Translations under genes and position numbers: made by a program
Origin: Shouchella clausii
Lineage (GTDB): Bacteria > Bacillota > Bacilli > Bacillales > Bacillaceae_D
NCBI RefSeq assembly: GCF_001598215.1
Contig: NZ_BCXJ01000002.1
Location: 434,001-498,000 of the forward strand
Length of the DNA: 64,000 nucleotides
Reading direction: 5' to 3'
The notes under the pieces: model-generated
The model's input: the letters and a program-made list of their open reading frames with translations, nothing else
What the model was told of the DNA's origin: nothing
Database searches by the model: none
Shown: one piece after another, positions 10,026 to 19,524 of the stretch
Layout of the letters: the number at the start of each line of letters is the position of its first letter
Position numbering within the stretch: position 1 is the first letter of the stretch

Positions 10026-11213
10026 TCAATGACCGTCTTGCAGCTCGCTGTCTTCTAAAACTGCCACAAACAATGCAAATGCTTCATTCCCAAGCAACAA
10101 CCCATTCTCTGTCAGACGAATGACGTGGTCGGTTTCTTCTACAAGCCCTTTTCGTTTTCCCTCTGCGATTTCTTTGGCAAACAGCGACTCCACTTCTATC
10201 CCATAACGGGCTAAAAAATCAGCTTTGTTTACACCGCTGCGAATGCGGAGCCCTAAAAAAACAGCCTCTTCTAAACACTCAGCCCGCGTGACGACATGGG
10301 TTCGCAACCGCGGCTCCCCTGTATCCCACACAGCATCAATGTATTTCGCAACTGGATTGATATTTTGGTAGCGCACTTGATTTTCATAGCCAGAAGCACC
10401 GGCGCCAAAACCAGCGTATGGTTCATTGCGCCAATAGACAAGATTATGTTTGCTCTCATAGCCAGGTTTGCCGAAATTGCTAATTTCATACTGGTTAAGC
10501 CCAGCAGCCGCCGTTTTTTCCTTAAGCAGCGCATACATCGCTACATCATCGTCTTCAGGAGGTAAGTGGAGCTGCCCTTTTTTGTAACGGTTATAAAAGA
10601 CAGTTTGTTTTTCAATTTTTAATGCATAAGCGGAAATATGCTCTACGTCTAGGGACAAGGCGCGATCGACTGAGCGTGCAAAGTCGGCAACTGATTGGTT
10701 TGGCAAGCCAAGCATTAAATCAATAGAAAGATTGGTAAACCCTAGTGAGCGCGCCTGGCGAACCGCCTCCTCGACCCCTTCGGGCGAATGGGTTCGCCCA
10801 ATATCGGCTAACAGCTTTTGATTAAATGTTTGTGCGCCTATGCTTAAGCGGTTGACACCGTAACGTTTCATGACTTCGAGCTTGTCCTCGTCGGCGCTGT
10901 CCGGGTTCACTTCAACCGTCCATTCTTCGAGTTCGCTTAAATCGTAGAGGCGCTCTATCGCCGAAAACAGCCGTTCTAGTTGTGTGGCCGTTAACGCTGT
11001 CGGCGTTCCACCGCCGACATAAATGGTTTTAACTAGGCCATCTCCCAGACGGGCACGGGCTCGTCTCATTTCTTCAATTAAAGCATCGATGTAAGTATCC
11101 ACAGGCTGGTTTTCGATAAATACTTTATTAAAATCACAATAATGACAGATATGTTCACAAAATGGAATATGCACATACAACGAATGGCCCACGCGTCTCT
11201 CCTCCTTGCTCAT
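10026..11213 (-). CDS. hemW: Heme chaperone HemW (radical SAM, HemN-like)
   Basis: A 395-residue radical-SAM protein. The motif HIPFCEHICHYCDF holds the CxxxCxxC cluster site, with GGGTPTAL (SAM-binding GGE-type motif) downstream and the C-terminal HemN domain (YEISNFGKPGYESKHN) after it. The family was long annotated as coproporphyrinogen III oxidase, but members of this length that lack the extra cysteine of true HemN act as heme chaperones. It lies between lepA and hrcA as in B. subtilis, with its own ribosome-binding site (GAGGAAAGGA). Confidence 0.93.
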   Translation of the reverse strand: MSKEERRVGHSLYVHIPFCEHICHYCDFNKVFIENQPVDTYIDALIEEMRRARARLGDGLVKTIYVGGGTPTALTATQLERLFSAIERLYDLSELEEWTVEVNPDSADEDKLEVMKRYGVNRLSIGAQTFNQKLLADIGRTHSPEGVEEAVRQARSLGFTNLSIDLMLGLPNQSVADFARSVDRALSLDVEHISAYALKIEKQTVFYNRYKKGQLHLPPEDDDVAMYALLKEKTAAAGLNQYEISNFGKPGYESKHNLVYWRNEPYAGFGAGASGYENQVRYQNINPVAKYIDAVWDTGEPRLRTHVVTRAECLEEAVFLGLRIRSGVNKADFLARYGIEVESLFAKEIAEGKRKGLVEETDHVIRLTENGLLLGNEAFALFVAVLEDSELQDGH

Positions 11214-11305
11214 TTAAGTGTCCTTTCCTCAAGCCTACCCTTGGTGGAGGCGTAGCAGCCCCAGCAAATTTGTGGCTTGTTCAGCAAAAGGAATTGATTT
11301 GACAG

Positions 11306-11367
11306 AAAAAAGCCGACCTCCTTAATGCAGAAGGTGGCCTCTACGTATTTTCATTTAGAGGTCGGCT
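11306..11367 (-). terminator. Terminator between lepA and hemW
   Basis: AGCCGACCTC on the minus strand (11367-11358) pairs perfectly with GAGGTCGGCT (11320-11311), followed by a T run at 11310-11306. The 37-base loop contains a second, partly competing stem (GACCTCTA with TAGAGGCC). Confidence 0.8.
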
Positions 11368-11420
11368 CTTTTATGGCAGGAAGCGGGCAATCCTAAAGGG
11401 CATCATGTACAAGTATTACC

Positions 11421-13244
11421 TTACTTGTCATCCATGCGCAGTACAGCCATAAAGGCTTCCTGTGGAATTTCGACGTTTCCAACAGCTTTCATTCGCTTCT
11501 TGCCTTCTTTTTGTTTCTCAAGAAGCTTACGTTTACGGGAAATGTCGCCGCCATAACATTTAGCTAACACATTTTTGCGGATTGCTTTGATCGTCGAACG
11601 AGCAATAATTTTTGTGCCAATACTTGCTTGGACAGGCACTTCAAATTGCTGGCGCGGAATCAACTCTTTTAGTTTTTCGACAATCACTTTTCCCCGTTCA
11701 TAAGCAGAATCGCGATGGACAATGACCGACAGAGCATCAACTTTCTCGCCGTTCAATAAAATGTCCATTTTTACTAATTTTGATTGCCTATAGCCGATCA
11801 GTTCATAATCAAAAGATGCATACCCTTTCGTATTTGATTTCAACTGATCAAAGAAATCGTAGACAATTTCCGACAGAGGGATCTCATAAATGATTTGCAC
11901 GCGGTTTTCATCCAAATACTGCATGTCCCCAAAAATGCCGCGCTTGCTTTGGCAAAGCTCCATGACCGCACCAACGTAGTCATTAGGCACCATCACAGTC
12001 GATTTGACATACGGTTCTTCGACATGGTCCATTTTTTGGGGGTCAGGCATATTTGTCGGGTTGTCAATCTGGATCGTATTGCCGTCCGTAAGCGTCACAT
12101 CGTAAATAACCGATGGCGCTGTGGTAATCAAGGAAATCCCGAATTCCCGTTCAATTCGCTCCTGAATGATTTCCATGTGAAGCAACCCTAAAAAGCCGCA
12201 GCGGAAACCAAAGCCAAGTGCTTGTGATGTTTCTGGTTCATACTGGAGAGAGGCATCATTCAGCTCGAGGCGTTCTAACGCTTCGCGTAAATCGTTGTAA
12301 TCATTTGTATCGATCGGATAAAGGCCACAATAGACCATTGGATTCATCCGACGATAGCCAGGCAACGCCTCTGATGCTGGATTAACGGCGCTTGTAATCG
12401 TGTCGCCGACACGAGAGTCGCTGACATTTTTGATCGCTGCCGTCAAGAAGCCTACATCACCTACGGTTAATTCTTCGCATTTAACTGCTTTTGGCGTGAA
12501 TACGCCAACTTCATTTACTTCAAATTCTTTCCCGGTTTGCATCATCCTAATTTTTTCGCCTGGGCGTACGGTGCCCTCAACGATGCGAATATAAGCAATG
12601 ACGCCACGGTATGGATCATAGAGCGAGTCAAATATTAACGCTTTAAGCGGTGCCGTTGGATCGCCAGCAGGGGCAGGCACTTTCTCAACGACCTGTTCCA
12701 AAATATCTTCAATGCCAATGCCATTTTTGGCAGAAGCCAGTACAGCATCTGAAGCGTCAAGCCCAATGACATCTTCCACTTCTTTTTTTACACGTTCTGG
12801 CTCTGCACTTGGCAAGTCGATTTTATTAATAACAGGCAAAATTTCCAAGTCATTGTCTAATGCCAAGTAAACGTTGGCGAGCGTTTGCGCTTCAATTCCT
12901 TGGGCGCTATCAACGATAAGAAGCGCCCCTTCACAAGCAGCGAGGCTGCGGGACACTTCATAAGTAAAATCGACATGTCCTGGCGTATCAATTAAATGAA
13001 AAATATACTCGTTGCCGTCTTTAGCTTTGTATTTCAATTGGACTGCGTTCAGCTTAATCGTTATGCCACGCTCGCGTTCCAAGTCCATTGCATCAAGCGC
13101 TTGCTCTTTCATTTCACGGTCAGTCAATGCCCCAGTCCTTTCAAGGATGCGGTCTGCCAATGTTGATTTCCCGTGGTCAATATGGGCGATAATCGAGAAA
13201 TTCCGGATTCTCGATTGCCGCTCAAGTCGTTGATCGTTGTTCAT
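11421..13244 (-). CDS. lepA: Elongation factor 4 (LepA)
   Basis: A 607-residue ribosome-bound GTPase that back-translocates or remodels stalled ribosomes and aids 30S biogenesis. G1 is [11 protein letters not shown]3 is DTPGHVDF, G4 is NKIDLPSA; domains II, III and V follow, and the LepA-specific C-terminal domain contains [17 protein letters not shown]. The ORF stays open to 13370, but the family start is [10 protein letters not shown] at 13244 with GGGGTGAG upstream. Soluble or membrane-associated. Confidence 0.98.
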   Translation of the reverse strand: MNNDQRLERQSRIRNFSIIAHIDHGKSTLADRILERTGALTDREMKEQALDAMDLERERGITIKLNAVQLKYKAKDGNEYIFHLIDTPGHVDFTYEVSRSLAACEGALLIVDSAQGIEAQTLANVYLALDNDLEILPVINKIDLPSAEPERVKKEVEDVIGLDASDAVLASAKNGIGIEDILEQVVEKVPAPAGDPTAPLKALIFDSLYDPYRGVIAYIRIVEGTVRPGEKIRMMQTGKEFEVNEVGVFTPKAVKCEELTVGDVGFLTAAIKNVSDSRVGDTITSAVNPASEALPGYRRMNPMVYCGLYPIDTNDYNDLREALERLELNDASLQYEPETSQALGFGFRCGFLGLLHMEIIQERIEREFGISLITTAPSVIYDVTLTDGNTIQIDNPTNMPDPQKMDHVEEPYVKSTVMVPNDYVGAVMELCQSKRGIFGDMQYLDENRVQIIYEIPLSEIVYDFFDQLKSNTKGYASFDYELIGYRQSKLVKMDILLNGEKVDALSVIVHRDSAYERGKVIVEKLKELIPRQQFEVPVQASIGTKIIARSTIKAIRKNVLAKCYGGDISRKRKLLEKQKEGKKRMKAVGNVEIPQEAFMAVLRMDDK

Positions 13245-13314
13245 TTTTCTTGACTCACCCCTAAAATGCGTACATGTACACTGCCCCTTATTATAGCAAG
13301 CCAATGGCGGCGCT

Positions 13315-13662
13315 TCAATAAGAGCTTTCAGCGGATTCGTCATGGCGTTCGCTTTCTTTATTGATCCCATTGCGCACCGCTGTCATCAGCCCCTCCAAAC
13401 CGCTTCTCGCCGCAGACTCTGCTCCGCTTGCAAGCGTTAATCCTAATTCAGAAAAAAAATTTGTCGCGCCAGTAAATTCTGTGTCTGCCACTGCAGGTGT
13501 AGGAGTAGGGGCAGGCATCTCCTTAACAGGCTCTTCCTTGTTCAGCTCAAGTGGTTTGGTTTCGCCCAATCCGGCGTGTTCGCTCATAAGCTGGACTCCG
13601 AGCATCATGCCAAACAGCATACACACAGTAAGCAACACCCCGAATTTCCCCAAGCGCTTCAT
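13315..13662 (-). CDS. yqxA: YqxA family protein (DUF3679-like)
   Basis: A 115-residue protein with an N-terminal hydrophobic segment (about residues 7-26: [20 protein letters not shown]), which is a signal anchor, then a Pro/Glu-rich linker and a short amphipathic C-terminus. Its start overlaps the spoIIP stop codon (ATGA), so the two are translationally coupled. The spoIIP-yqxA-lepA order is conserved in Bacillus. Function is not established; by context it is probably expressed during sporulation. Confidence 0.8.
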   Translation of the reverse strand: MKRLGKFGVLLTVCMLFGMMLGVQLMSEHAGLGETKPLELNKEEPVKEMPAPTPTPAVADTEFTGATNFFSELGLTLASGAESAARSGLEGLMTAVRNGINKESERHDESAESSY

Positions 13663-14837
13663 TCGCTCTCCCCTTCTTTCTCGTTATAGTAGTAATCAGC
13701 GAACACTTCAGCAAACGCATCGATTGAACGGTACGCTTCTTCAAGCGAGTTGTCGACTCCCCCGACTTCGAGCAAAATCGAATTGGCGAACAAATCTTGG
13801 TTAAACCGCCCATTTGTACTGGCTCCACTTTTCTTAAAGACGCCACGACTTAATGACGGATATGCTTCTTCTAGCTTTTTATGAAGCTCATTGGCAATTT
13901 GCAAATTCGATTCAAAATCAGCGTAGTTTTGGCCAACTACAAAGAATGGACGCGCAAATGTTTCGCCATTTATGGTCACCGTTGTTTTATCTCTACGGAT
14001 TGAATCCCTGTGCAGGTCAAAGAAATACATTAAGTCTTCGTTTTCAGCTTTGGCTGACTTAATAAATTCACGGGAGACGTCATAGGAAGCCTCATATCCT
14101 AATCCCCGTTCAACTAACGTCGCCTGGACATCACGCTCCTCTACTTGTGCGTAAATGCCATGTTGTTCCAACGCTTGCTTTAAGTGATCCGCTACCATTG
14201 TCATATTGATCTCCTTGTGCGTCGCTTTATTGGCGTTTTCTGTATCATCAATCTCCAATTCAGGAAAGAATGATTCATACGTGTGCGTTGTGCCAATGTA
14301 CACATCAACAACTTTGTTTTCATCGGCTTTGTTTGCTTGCTCCGTTTCTTTTTTCTTCGCTGCTTCCTCTTCTGCTTTTTTGCGATCAAGCGCCTCTTGT
14401 TTTGCTTTCTGTTCGCTGGCGAGCAAATCGTCAGGTGGAGATGATTCGACAGGCAAATTTGTATAATCAGTGCCTTCGCCGGCGATATGAATGGTCGTGT
14501 CAAACAATGAAAAACCAGGAAGCTCACGCCCAAGTAGGCTTCTTGGATCATCTGGGTTGATGCTTGTCGTAATGGCAAAAAACAACGAGCCCAACGAAAA
14601 CGAACCACTATCTTCATCTGGCAACGCTTCAGTAAAAACGCGGTTTTCCGTGCCCATCAACTTTAGGAAATGTGCCCCGCTTAACGTGGTTGTCCAATTT
14701 GCCAGCGCACGGGAAGAGAATGTTTTGCTTGGTCCTGATGACACCAATACACTCGTGCAAAGAAAGACCGCCATCAACGTAATGACCAAGCTAGCTGCAA
14801 TACGCATAAAGCGCGAATGTGGTTGGCCTTGTTTCAT
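13659..14837 (-). CDS. spoIIP: Stage II sporulation protein P (peptidoglycan hydrolase)
   Basis: A 392-residue membrane-anchored amidase/endopeptidase of the SpoIIDMP engulfment complex. There is an N-terminal transmembrane anchor (about residues 11-32, FMRIAASLVITLMAVFLCTSVLV), then an Ala/Glu/Lys-rich linker and the SpoIIP catalytic domain. Its conserved motifs are YIGTTHTYESFFPEL (zinc-binding His/Glu), FFDLHRDSIRRDKT and LLEVGGVDNSLEEA. It strips septal peptidoglycan so the mother-cell membrane can engulf the forespore. The start is ATG 14837 with GGGGAGGT upstream. No convincing sigma-E promoter could be fixed by eye. Confidence 0.95.
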   Translation of the reverse strand: MKQGQPHSRFMRIAASLVITLMAVFLCTSVLVSSGPSKTFSSRALANWTTTLSGAHFLKLMGTENRVFTEALPDEDSGSFSLGSLFFAITTSINPDDPRSLLGRELPGFSLFDTTIHIAGEGTDYTNLPVESSPPDDLLASEQKAKQEALDRKKAEEEAAKKKETEQANKADENKVVDVYIGTTHTYESFFPELEIDDTENANKATHKEINMTMVADHLKQALEQHGIYAQVEERDVQATLVERGLGYEASYDVSREFIKSAKAENEDLMYFFDLHRDSIRRDKTTVTINGETFARPFFVVGQNYADFESNLQIANELHKKLEEAYPSLSRGVFKKSGASTNGRFNQDLFANSILLEVGGVDNSLEEAYRSIDAFAEVFADYYYNEKEGESE

Positions 14838-14905
14838 ATTTGACGACCTCCCCTCGTTGTGCTTGTCCTTCCATCTTATGTATCGAGGAGATGCCATAGA
14901 ACAGA

Positions 14906-14937
14906 AAAGAAAGCAGGCGCGCTCGCCTGCTTTCTTT
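14906..14937 (-). terminator. Hairpin after gpr
   Basis: A 14-bp perfect stem (14906-14919 with 14924-14937, loop CGCT) lies directly after the gpr stop codon, with a pyrimidine/T-rich 3' arm on the minus strand. It separates gpr from spoIIP. Confidence 0.75.
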
Positions 14938-14939
14938 CA

Positions 14940-16058
14940 TTAATGGGTATAAGCACCGACGTTTTTTTGATCGACTTGGCCATGCAAAGCTGCGTTTAGC
15001 CCGCCAGCTACAACATGGGCCATGTCTTCAATAAAGACGTCTATTTCTTTTGGTGTTACCATTAAGTTATGGCCAAGGGGAGCGAGCACTTCTTGGATCA
15101 ATTGCCGCTTTTCAGTGCCTTCAAGCCCTCCGACCATCCCCATAATCGCTTGTCTGCCCTTTTCATCGGGCAAATCTTCATCCGATAATTGCCGCTTCTC
15201 GCCAAACATCATCCCAGCTGGCGCTAACCTTTTTGACGGCTTGTTGCCTTCACGCATTTCTTTGCCCAAATGTTTCATCACATAATCAATCGCATCTGAC
15301 GTAATTGTTACAGCATCAACGACCGTAGGAATGCCGATGGCAATAACGGGTATGCCTAGTGTTTCTTCGTTCATTGCTTTGCGATTGTTGCCGACGCCAC
15401 TCCCTGGATGGATGCCTGTATCCGCAACTTGAATGGTCGTATTTACCCGTTCAATGGAACGAGAAGCAAGAGCGTCAATAACAACGACAAAGTCCGGTTT
15501 TGTTTTCTCAATAACACCAAAAACAATGTCGCTTGTTTCAATACCAGTTGTCCCCATCACGCCTGGTGTCAATGCACTTACTGGTCGGTAGCCCTCCTCT
15601 ATTTCTTCGGGAGCCAATTGAAACAAATGCCTAGTAACAAGTAATTCTTCCACCGCTAACGGCCCTAGAGCATCAGGTGTCACATTCCAATTGCCCAATC
15701 CGACAACTAAACAAGTGTCTGAGTCTTTAATTCCTTTATTGCGTAAAAAAGCAGCAAACTCTTTTGCAAAAATGCGTTCGATGTTATCTTGGAGGGCCGT
15801 ATCTTTTTTCCTTATTCCTTGCGCTTCAAACGTCAAGTAATGACCAGCACGTTTATTTAACCGTTTCGCTCCTTCTTCCCCTATTTCTACAGTCGTGATT
15901 TTAACGCCTTCCACCGTTTCCTCTTTTACAACTACGTCTGTTACGGCACTTGAACTTTCTTCACCCGCTTTTTCACGTTGTTCTTCAACCGCCATTTCGT
16001 GCGCTTCAAGTGCTAAATCCGTTCTAATTTGAAATGGTTCCATATTTAAATCAGGCAT
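14940..16058 (-). CDS. gpr: Germination protease GPR (spore protease)
   Basis: A 372-residue atypical aspartic-type protease that degrades small acid-soluble spore proteins in the first minutes of germination. It is made as a zymogen in the forespore; the N-terminal propeptide region is [21 protein letters not shown]. Core motifs include [41 protein letters not shown] and [14 protein letters not shown], all typical of the family. ATG 16058 is chosen over the longer frame (16160) because AAAGGAGGCGG lies just upstream. Divergent from rpsT. Confidence 0.97.
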   Translation of the reverse strand: MPDLNMEPFQIRTDLALEAHEMAVEEQREKAGEESSSAVTDVVVKEETVEGVKITTVEIGEEGAKRLNKRAGHYLTFEAQGIRKKDTALQDNIERIFAKEFAAFLRNKGIKDSDTCLVVGLGNWNVTPDALGPLAVEELLVTRHLFQLAPEEIEEGYRPVSALTPGVMGTTGIETSDIVFGVIEKTKPDFVVVIDALASRSIERVNTTIQVADTGIHPGSGVGNNRKAMNEETLGIPVIAIGIPTVVDAVTITSDAIDYVMKHLGKEMREGNKPSKRLAPAGMMFGEKRQLSDEDLPDEKGRQAIMGMVGGLEGTEKRQLIQEVLAPLGHNLMVTPKEIDVFIEDMAHVVAGGLNAALHGQVDQKNVGAYTH

Positions 16059-16154
16059 CCAAAACCGCCTCCTTTTTATCAGTGGACTACTTGTATTGTC
16101 TCTCATGCACGAAAAAACATTCGCTCCTTTTGCAAGCTGTTTCCCTCGTTTGTA

Positions 16155-16183
16155 TTGCAATGGGCTTCTAGTTTTGATAAAAT
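16155..16183 (+). promoter_or_regulatory. Probable sigma-A promoter of rpsT
   Basis: TTGCAA (16155-16160), a 17-base spacer, TAAAAT (16178-16183). The leader of about 65 bases contains ATGGCT...AGCCAT, a 6-bp stem just upstream of the ribosome-binding site. Confidence 0.7.
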
Positions 16184-16253
16184 GCAGATTGTTGTACTAG
16201 CGCTTAATGATGGCTATAAGTGGAATAAGCCATTTAAGTTGGAGGTGAAATAA

Positions 16254-16520
16254 ATGCCAAATATTAAATCTGCGATTAAACGTGTTAAAACAAACGAAAA
16301 ACGCCGCGCGCAAAATGCAGCGCAAAAATCAGCGCTCCGCACAGCAGTGAAACATTTTGAAACTGCTGCAGCAAATGGGGATGTAGAAAAAGCGCAAGCT
16401 GCGTTTGTTGAAGCAACGAAAAAGCTTGATAAAGCCGCTACAAAAGGTCTTATCCATAAAAACGCTGCATCTCGTCAAAAGTCGCGCCTAGCGAAAAAAT
16501 TGAACGGATTGTCTGCTTAA
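16254..16520 (+). CDS. rpsT: 30S ribosomal protein S20
   Basis: An 88-residue, strongly basic helical protein beginning [18 protein letters not shown], the standard S20 N-terminus, and ending in a lysine-rich helix ([15 protein letters not shown]). It is a primary 16S rRNA-binding protein of the 30S body. The GGAGGTGAA ribosome-binding site lies 5-6 bases upstream. It stands between gpr and holA, opposite in direction to both, as in B. subtilis. Confidence 0.98.
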   Translation: MPNIKSAIKRVKTNEKRRAQNAAQKSALRTAVKHFETAAANGDVEKAQAAFVEATKKLDKAATKGLIHKNAASRQKSRLAKKLNGLSA

Positions 16521-16531
16521 TAAGACTTGCT

Positions 16532-16563
16532 AGATCTCGGGCATTGCCCCGTGATCTTTTTTA
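16532..16563 (+). terminator. Terminator of rpsT
   Basis: AGATCTCGGG and CCCGTGATCT pair with one mismatch across a short loop, followed by TTTTTT. Confidence 0.85.
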
Positions 16564-16573
16564 TGCCAAAAAC

Positions 16574-16608
16574 AAAAAAGCCTGAGACTAGCGTCTAAGG
16601 CTTTTTTT
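16574..16608 (-). terminator. Terminator of holA (bidirectional)
   Basis: GCCTGAGAC-TAGC-GTCTAAGGC (16580-16601) is flanked by A6 on the left and T7 on the right, so it can end transcription from either side. It overlaps the end of holA at 16607. Confidence 0.85.
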
Positions 16609-17629
16609 ATGGGCTCGCTAATCGAAGCAGCAACAGCTCGACGGCCAGCTCTTTGTCTGCCTGCCCTGTCTTAATGGCATAGTCGGTTTCTTCGCAAACG
16701 ATAAGGGCTTGTCTTAATTGCTTGGTCGTAAACGCTTTGACTTGCTGCATGGCGAGCTTTACTACATAAGGATGCAACTTAAGCTGTGACGCCATCTCTT
16801 TTTGCGTGTACCCTTTAGCTAGCCTCGTTTTCACCTGGAAAAATTGCCGAAATTGCCGCGTCAACAATGCCAGTATGGCTAGCGGCTCTTCTTTTTGCCG
16901 CAACAGCTGGTGGTAAAGCCGCACCGCGTCACCTGCACGGCCTTTCGCCGTGTAGTCTATAACAGTAAATACACTTTGTTCAACTGTCTCAGCCACGAGT
17001 TGGTCAACGATGCTTGCTGTTACCGGAGCCCCATCTTCGCAATACAGCATACACTTCTCCAATTCCCGGTGCAACAACATCAAGTTGGGGCCTGTACGCT
17101 TAAACAGCAATTGCTTTGCGTCTTGATCAATAGCAACGCCTTCCTGCTTGGCTATCGCCTCCATCCACGCAAATGTCTCCTTTTCATCTAATGGATTCAC
17201 ATCGATGGCGCTCGTTTGTTTCTTTAATTTTTTTGTAATTTTCTTGCGTTCATCCAATTTTTCATACGGTGCGACAACAACAAGTACGGTTTCTTGTGCA
17301 GGCGAGTCGAGATAGGCTTCCAACGCGGGAATGTCATGCTCCAGTTTTGTCACTACTTTCTGGCTAGTTGCCAAATAAAAGTCCTGGATCACAACAAGCT
17401 TTCGCCTTGAGAAAAACGGAACAGTCTCCGCTTCCTCCACGACTTCCCCTAGCGGCGTATCTTGTAAGCGAAAGCGAATATCATTCATTTCGCCTTCTTC
17501 TCCTGCAAATAATGCTTCACTTGCTTTTTGTAAAAATTGCTCGATTAAGTAGCGTTCCGTTCCATACAAAAAGTATACCGGCGCCATTGTCTCACTCGAC
17601 AATTGCTTCATTTCCGTAATGATGCTCAT
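16607..17629 (-). CDS. holA: DNA polymerase III subunit delta
   Basis: A 340-residue clamp-loader subunit (YqeN) that opens the beta clamp. The AAA+-like N-terminal domain begins near APVYFLYGTERYLIEQFLQKA; the later part (GRAGDAVRLYHQLLRQKEEPLAILALLTRQFRQFF) is the conserved delta domain III. A TTG at 17635 is also in frame, but ATG 17629 has better spacing from GGGGATAGG. The usual upstream neighbour on this strand, comEC, is separated from it by yqzM and an inserted IS element. Confidence 0.93.
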   Translation of the reverse strand: MSIITEMKQLSSETMAPVYFLYGTERYLIEQFLQKASEALFAGEEGEMNDIRFRLQDTPLGEVVEEAETVPFFSRRKLVVIQDFYLATSQKVVTKLEHDIPALEAYLDSPAQETVLVVVAPYEKLDERKKITKKLKKQTSAIDVNPLDEKETFAWMEAIAKQEGVAIDQDAKQLLFKRTGPNLMLLHRELEKCMLYCEDGAPVTASIVDQLVAETVEQSVFTVIDYTAKGRAGDAVRLYHQLLRQKEEPLAILALLTRQFRQFFQVKTRLAKGYTQKEMASQLKLHPYVVKLAMQQVKAFTTKQLRQALIVCEETDYAIKTGQADKELAVELLLLRLASP

Positions 17630-17816
17630 ATCCAACCTATCCCCTATAGTCCTGATCTGTTCTTTTTTATTTTAACATATTTCCGAAAGAAGTCTCCCTC
17701 TTCAAGCGTGTGAAGGGCGTAGCCGGGCGGTAAGGGGAGATAATATCGGTGGGGTGATAACCGAAAAGCTTTTCATATGATAGGAATGTACATTCGGTTA
17801 AAGGAGGGGATTTGAT

Positions 17817-18916
17817 ATGGCCAAACGAAATAAAGCATATATGTTCAGATTGTATCCAACTGGTGACCAGGCTCTGCTTATACGTAAAACGTTCGGATGT
17901 ATTCGCTTTGTCTATAACAAGATGTTAGCTGCCCGTAAAGAAACTTATGAGTTATTGAGAGATAATAAAGAAGCTTTTAAAAAAAGGGGAAGCGCCCTAC
18001 TCCTGCCAAATACAAAAAAGAGTATGAGTGGTTGAAAGAAGTACATTAGCGTTAGCGAACGCACAACTTAAAGCTTACAAAGCATTCTTCAAAGGGAAGA
18101 CCCAGTTCCCAACATTCAAAAGCAAGCGACATAAACAAAGCTACACAACGAATGTCGTCAATGGGAATATTCAATTGTTAGATGGTCATATCAAATGACC
18201 TAAAGTAAAAAGGGTCAAAATCAGACAACATCGAGGAATCCCTTCAGAATACAAACTCAAATCGTGCACGATTTCGCTGCCTTCATCGGGAAAATATTAT
18301 ATACCGATTGTTACAGAGTATGAGAAGGAGATTGAGAGTAAGGAAATGAAAAAAGTGGTTGGATTAGATTTTGCGATGAACGGGTTATTTGTCGATAGAA
18401 GGGAAGATAGCCCATTACCCTAAGTTTTACAGACAAATGCTGGATCGATTAGCAAAAGAACAACGCAAACTATCCCCTAAGAAAAAAGGTTCTTCGAATT
18501 GGCACAAACAACGGATTCGAGTAGCCAATATACATGAAAAAGTCGTTAATCAACGGAAGTACTTTCTTCACCATAAATCAAAGGAATTAGCAGCTAACTT
18601 TGATGCGGTTGTGATTGAAGATTTAGATATGAAAGGAGTGGCACAAGCACTGAAGTTTGGTAAAAGTGTCGCTGATAATGGGTGGGGAATGTTCAGTTCT
18701 TTCTTACGGTACAAACGAAACGAACAAGGGAAACAACTGACCAAAATCGATAAATGGTTTCCATCCACAAAGACGTGTTCGCACTGTGGTTCCATACAAG
18801 AAATGGCCTTATCCGAACGAACGTATCAATGTGTTTGTGGCGTAAGCCTTGATCGAGATGGCAATTCTGCACTAAATATCAAAAAAGAAGGGATTCGCTT
18901 ATTAGCCACTGCCTAA
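17817..18916 (+). pseudogene. tnpB: tnpB (RNA-guided endonuclease, IS605 OrfB), multiply frameshifted
   Basis: The pieces read MAKRNKAYMFRLYPTGDQ... (17817 on), then PTPAKYKKEYEWLKEV in another frame, then LALANAQLKAYKAFFKGK, an in-frame TGA near 18197, and finally a clean 3' frame from 18389. At least three frameshifts and one stop are therefore needed to disrupt it. Motifs of the RuvC-like nuclease persist: VGLDFAMNG (first Asp), VVIEDLDMKG (Glu) and DRDGNSALN (last Asp), plus the zinc ribbon CSHCG...CVCG. An intact copy would be about 370 residues. TnpB proteins cut DNA guided by an RNA from the element's right end. This copy cannot make a full protein. Confidence 0.88.
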
Positions 18917-19043
18917 TGAATCAATAAACTCTTGGAATAAGAGGGTTCGCTTGGTCCATTTCGCCAGCTACCAAAAGGGGCGATTACCCAAGAAGCCCCC
19001 ACTTCAAGCGACCTGCAAAGGTGATAAGTGGCGGGCAGTTCAT
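18917..19043 (+). other. Right end of the IS element, position of the guide (omega) RNA
   Basis: In IS605 elements the tnpB 3' end and right end encode the omega RNA, whose last ~16 bases come from flanking DNA. This stretch has the characteristic folded right end (CCACTT at 18999-19004 pairing with AAGTGG at 19026-19031). Transcription was not assessable; the assignment is by family analogy. Confidence 0.4.
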
Positions 19044-19061
19044 GGCCTTGATTGCCCATAA

Positions 19062-19095
19062 AGCAAGAGGCAGGCAATCCGCCTCCCTCTTTGCT
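19062..19095. terminator. Hairpin beyond the IS right end
   Basis: AGCAAGAGG (19062-19070) pairs with CCTCTTTGCT (19086-19095) with one bulge, with AGGC/GCCT inside. The T tract is poor, so its role as a terminator is uncertain. Confidence 0.4.
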
Positions 19096-19226
19096 ATTTG
19101 ATCTATAATGAACGCATGCCGCTAAGAACCCTAGGTATTCTGAAGCATGCGGGCAACCCTATCGTCTATGGCATTGTATGCATGTAAAAAGGAAAGGGTG
19201 CTTTTTATTGACGCTTTCAGACAGCC

Positions 19227-19255
19227 TTTTCATTTTTAGGCGAATCGCGTATACT
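19227..19255 (+). promoter_or_regulatory. Candidate promoter of yqzM
   Basis: TTTTCA (19227-19232), a 17-base spacer, TATACT (19250-19255), 23 bases before the yqzM start codon. A forespore-type promoter is an alternative that cannot be excluded. Confidence 0.5.
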
Positions 19256-19278
19256 AGACGTAGACAAGGAGGTGCCTT

Positions 19279-19416
19279 ATGAACAAATTTGAACAGGACG
19301 TTCAGGATAAAGCAAATGACATCGTCCCTTCTGGTATCGGCTTTATTGCTTCATTTGCTTTTTTCACGATCATCTTCCTTATCGCCAATATTGTCGACGT
19401 GGCAAGCTATTACTAA
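19279..19416 (+). CDS. yqzM: YqzM family small membrane protein
   Basis: A 45-residue protein beginning MNKFEQDVQDKANDIVPSG, with a single transmembrane helix (about residues 20-41, GFIASFAFFTIIFLIANIVDV). It matches the small YqzM proteins found between holA and comEC in Bacillus, in the same orientation relative to both. AAGGAGGTG lies 5 bases before the ATG. Function is unknown. A terminator follows. Confidence 0.85.
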   Translation: MNKFEQDVQDKANDIVPSGIGFIASFAFFTIIFLIANIVDVASYY

Positions 19417-19494
19417 TGTATCGATTCAGACTGATAGAAAACGCTTGTCAGCCGAGGCGAACAATGAAGGGTGCGAGCGTTTGTCTACAGTCAG

Positions 19495-19520
19495 GGCAGA
19501 TTTATTTTCTGCCTTTTTTT
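19495..19520 (+). terminator. Terminator of yqzM
   Basis: GGCAGA (19495-19500) pairs with TCTGCC (19508-19513), followed by T7. It is immediately before the convergent comEC stop codon. Confidence 0.8.
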
Positions 19521-19524
19521 ATGT

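Larger units (their letters stand above)
17700..19043 (+). mobile_element. Decayed IS200/IS605-type element carrying only tnpB
   Basis: A tnpB remnant is bounded by a left region with a small hairpin (CTTCAAGCGTGTGAAG, 17700-17715) and a right end typical of the family: GAAGCCCCCACTT...AAGTGGCGGGCAGTTCAT (18993-19043). The nine bases CTTCAAGCG occur in both ends (17700-17708 and 19002-19010). No tnpA (Y1 transposase) is present, so mobility would have depended on one in trans. There are no terminal inverted repeats or target duplications, as expected for this family. The boundaries are approximate. It sits in the holA-yqzM interval and interrupts no host gene. Confidence 0.75.

Noticed and set aside
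14838-14905. sigma-E promoter for spoIIP (GATACATA as -10)
   Set aside because: The -10 is suggestive, but no acceptable -35 lies at the required distance, so it is not listed as a feature.
16059-16154. sigma-G promoter for gpr
   Set aside because: TGCATG resembles a -35, but no CATACTA-like -10 was found 17-18 bases away.
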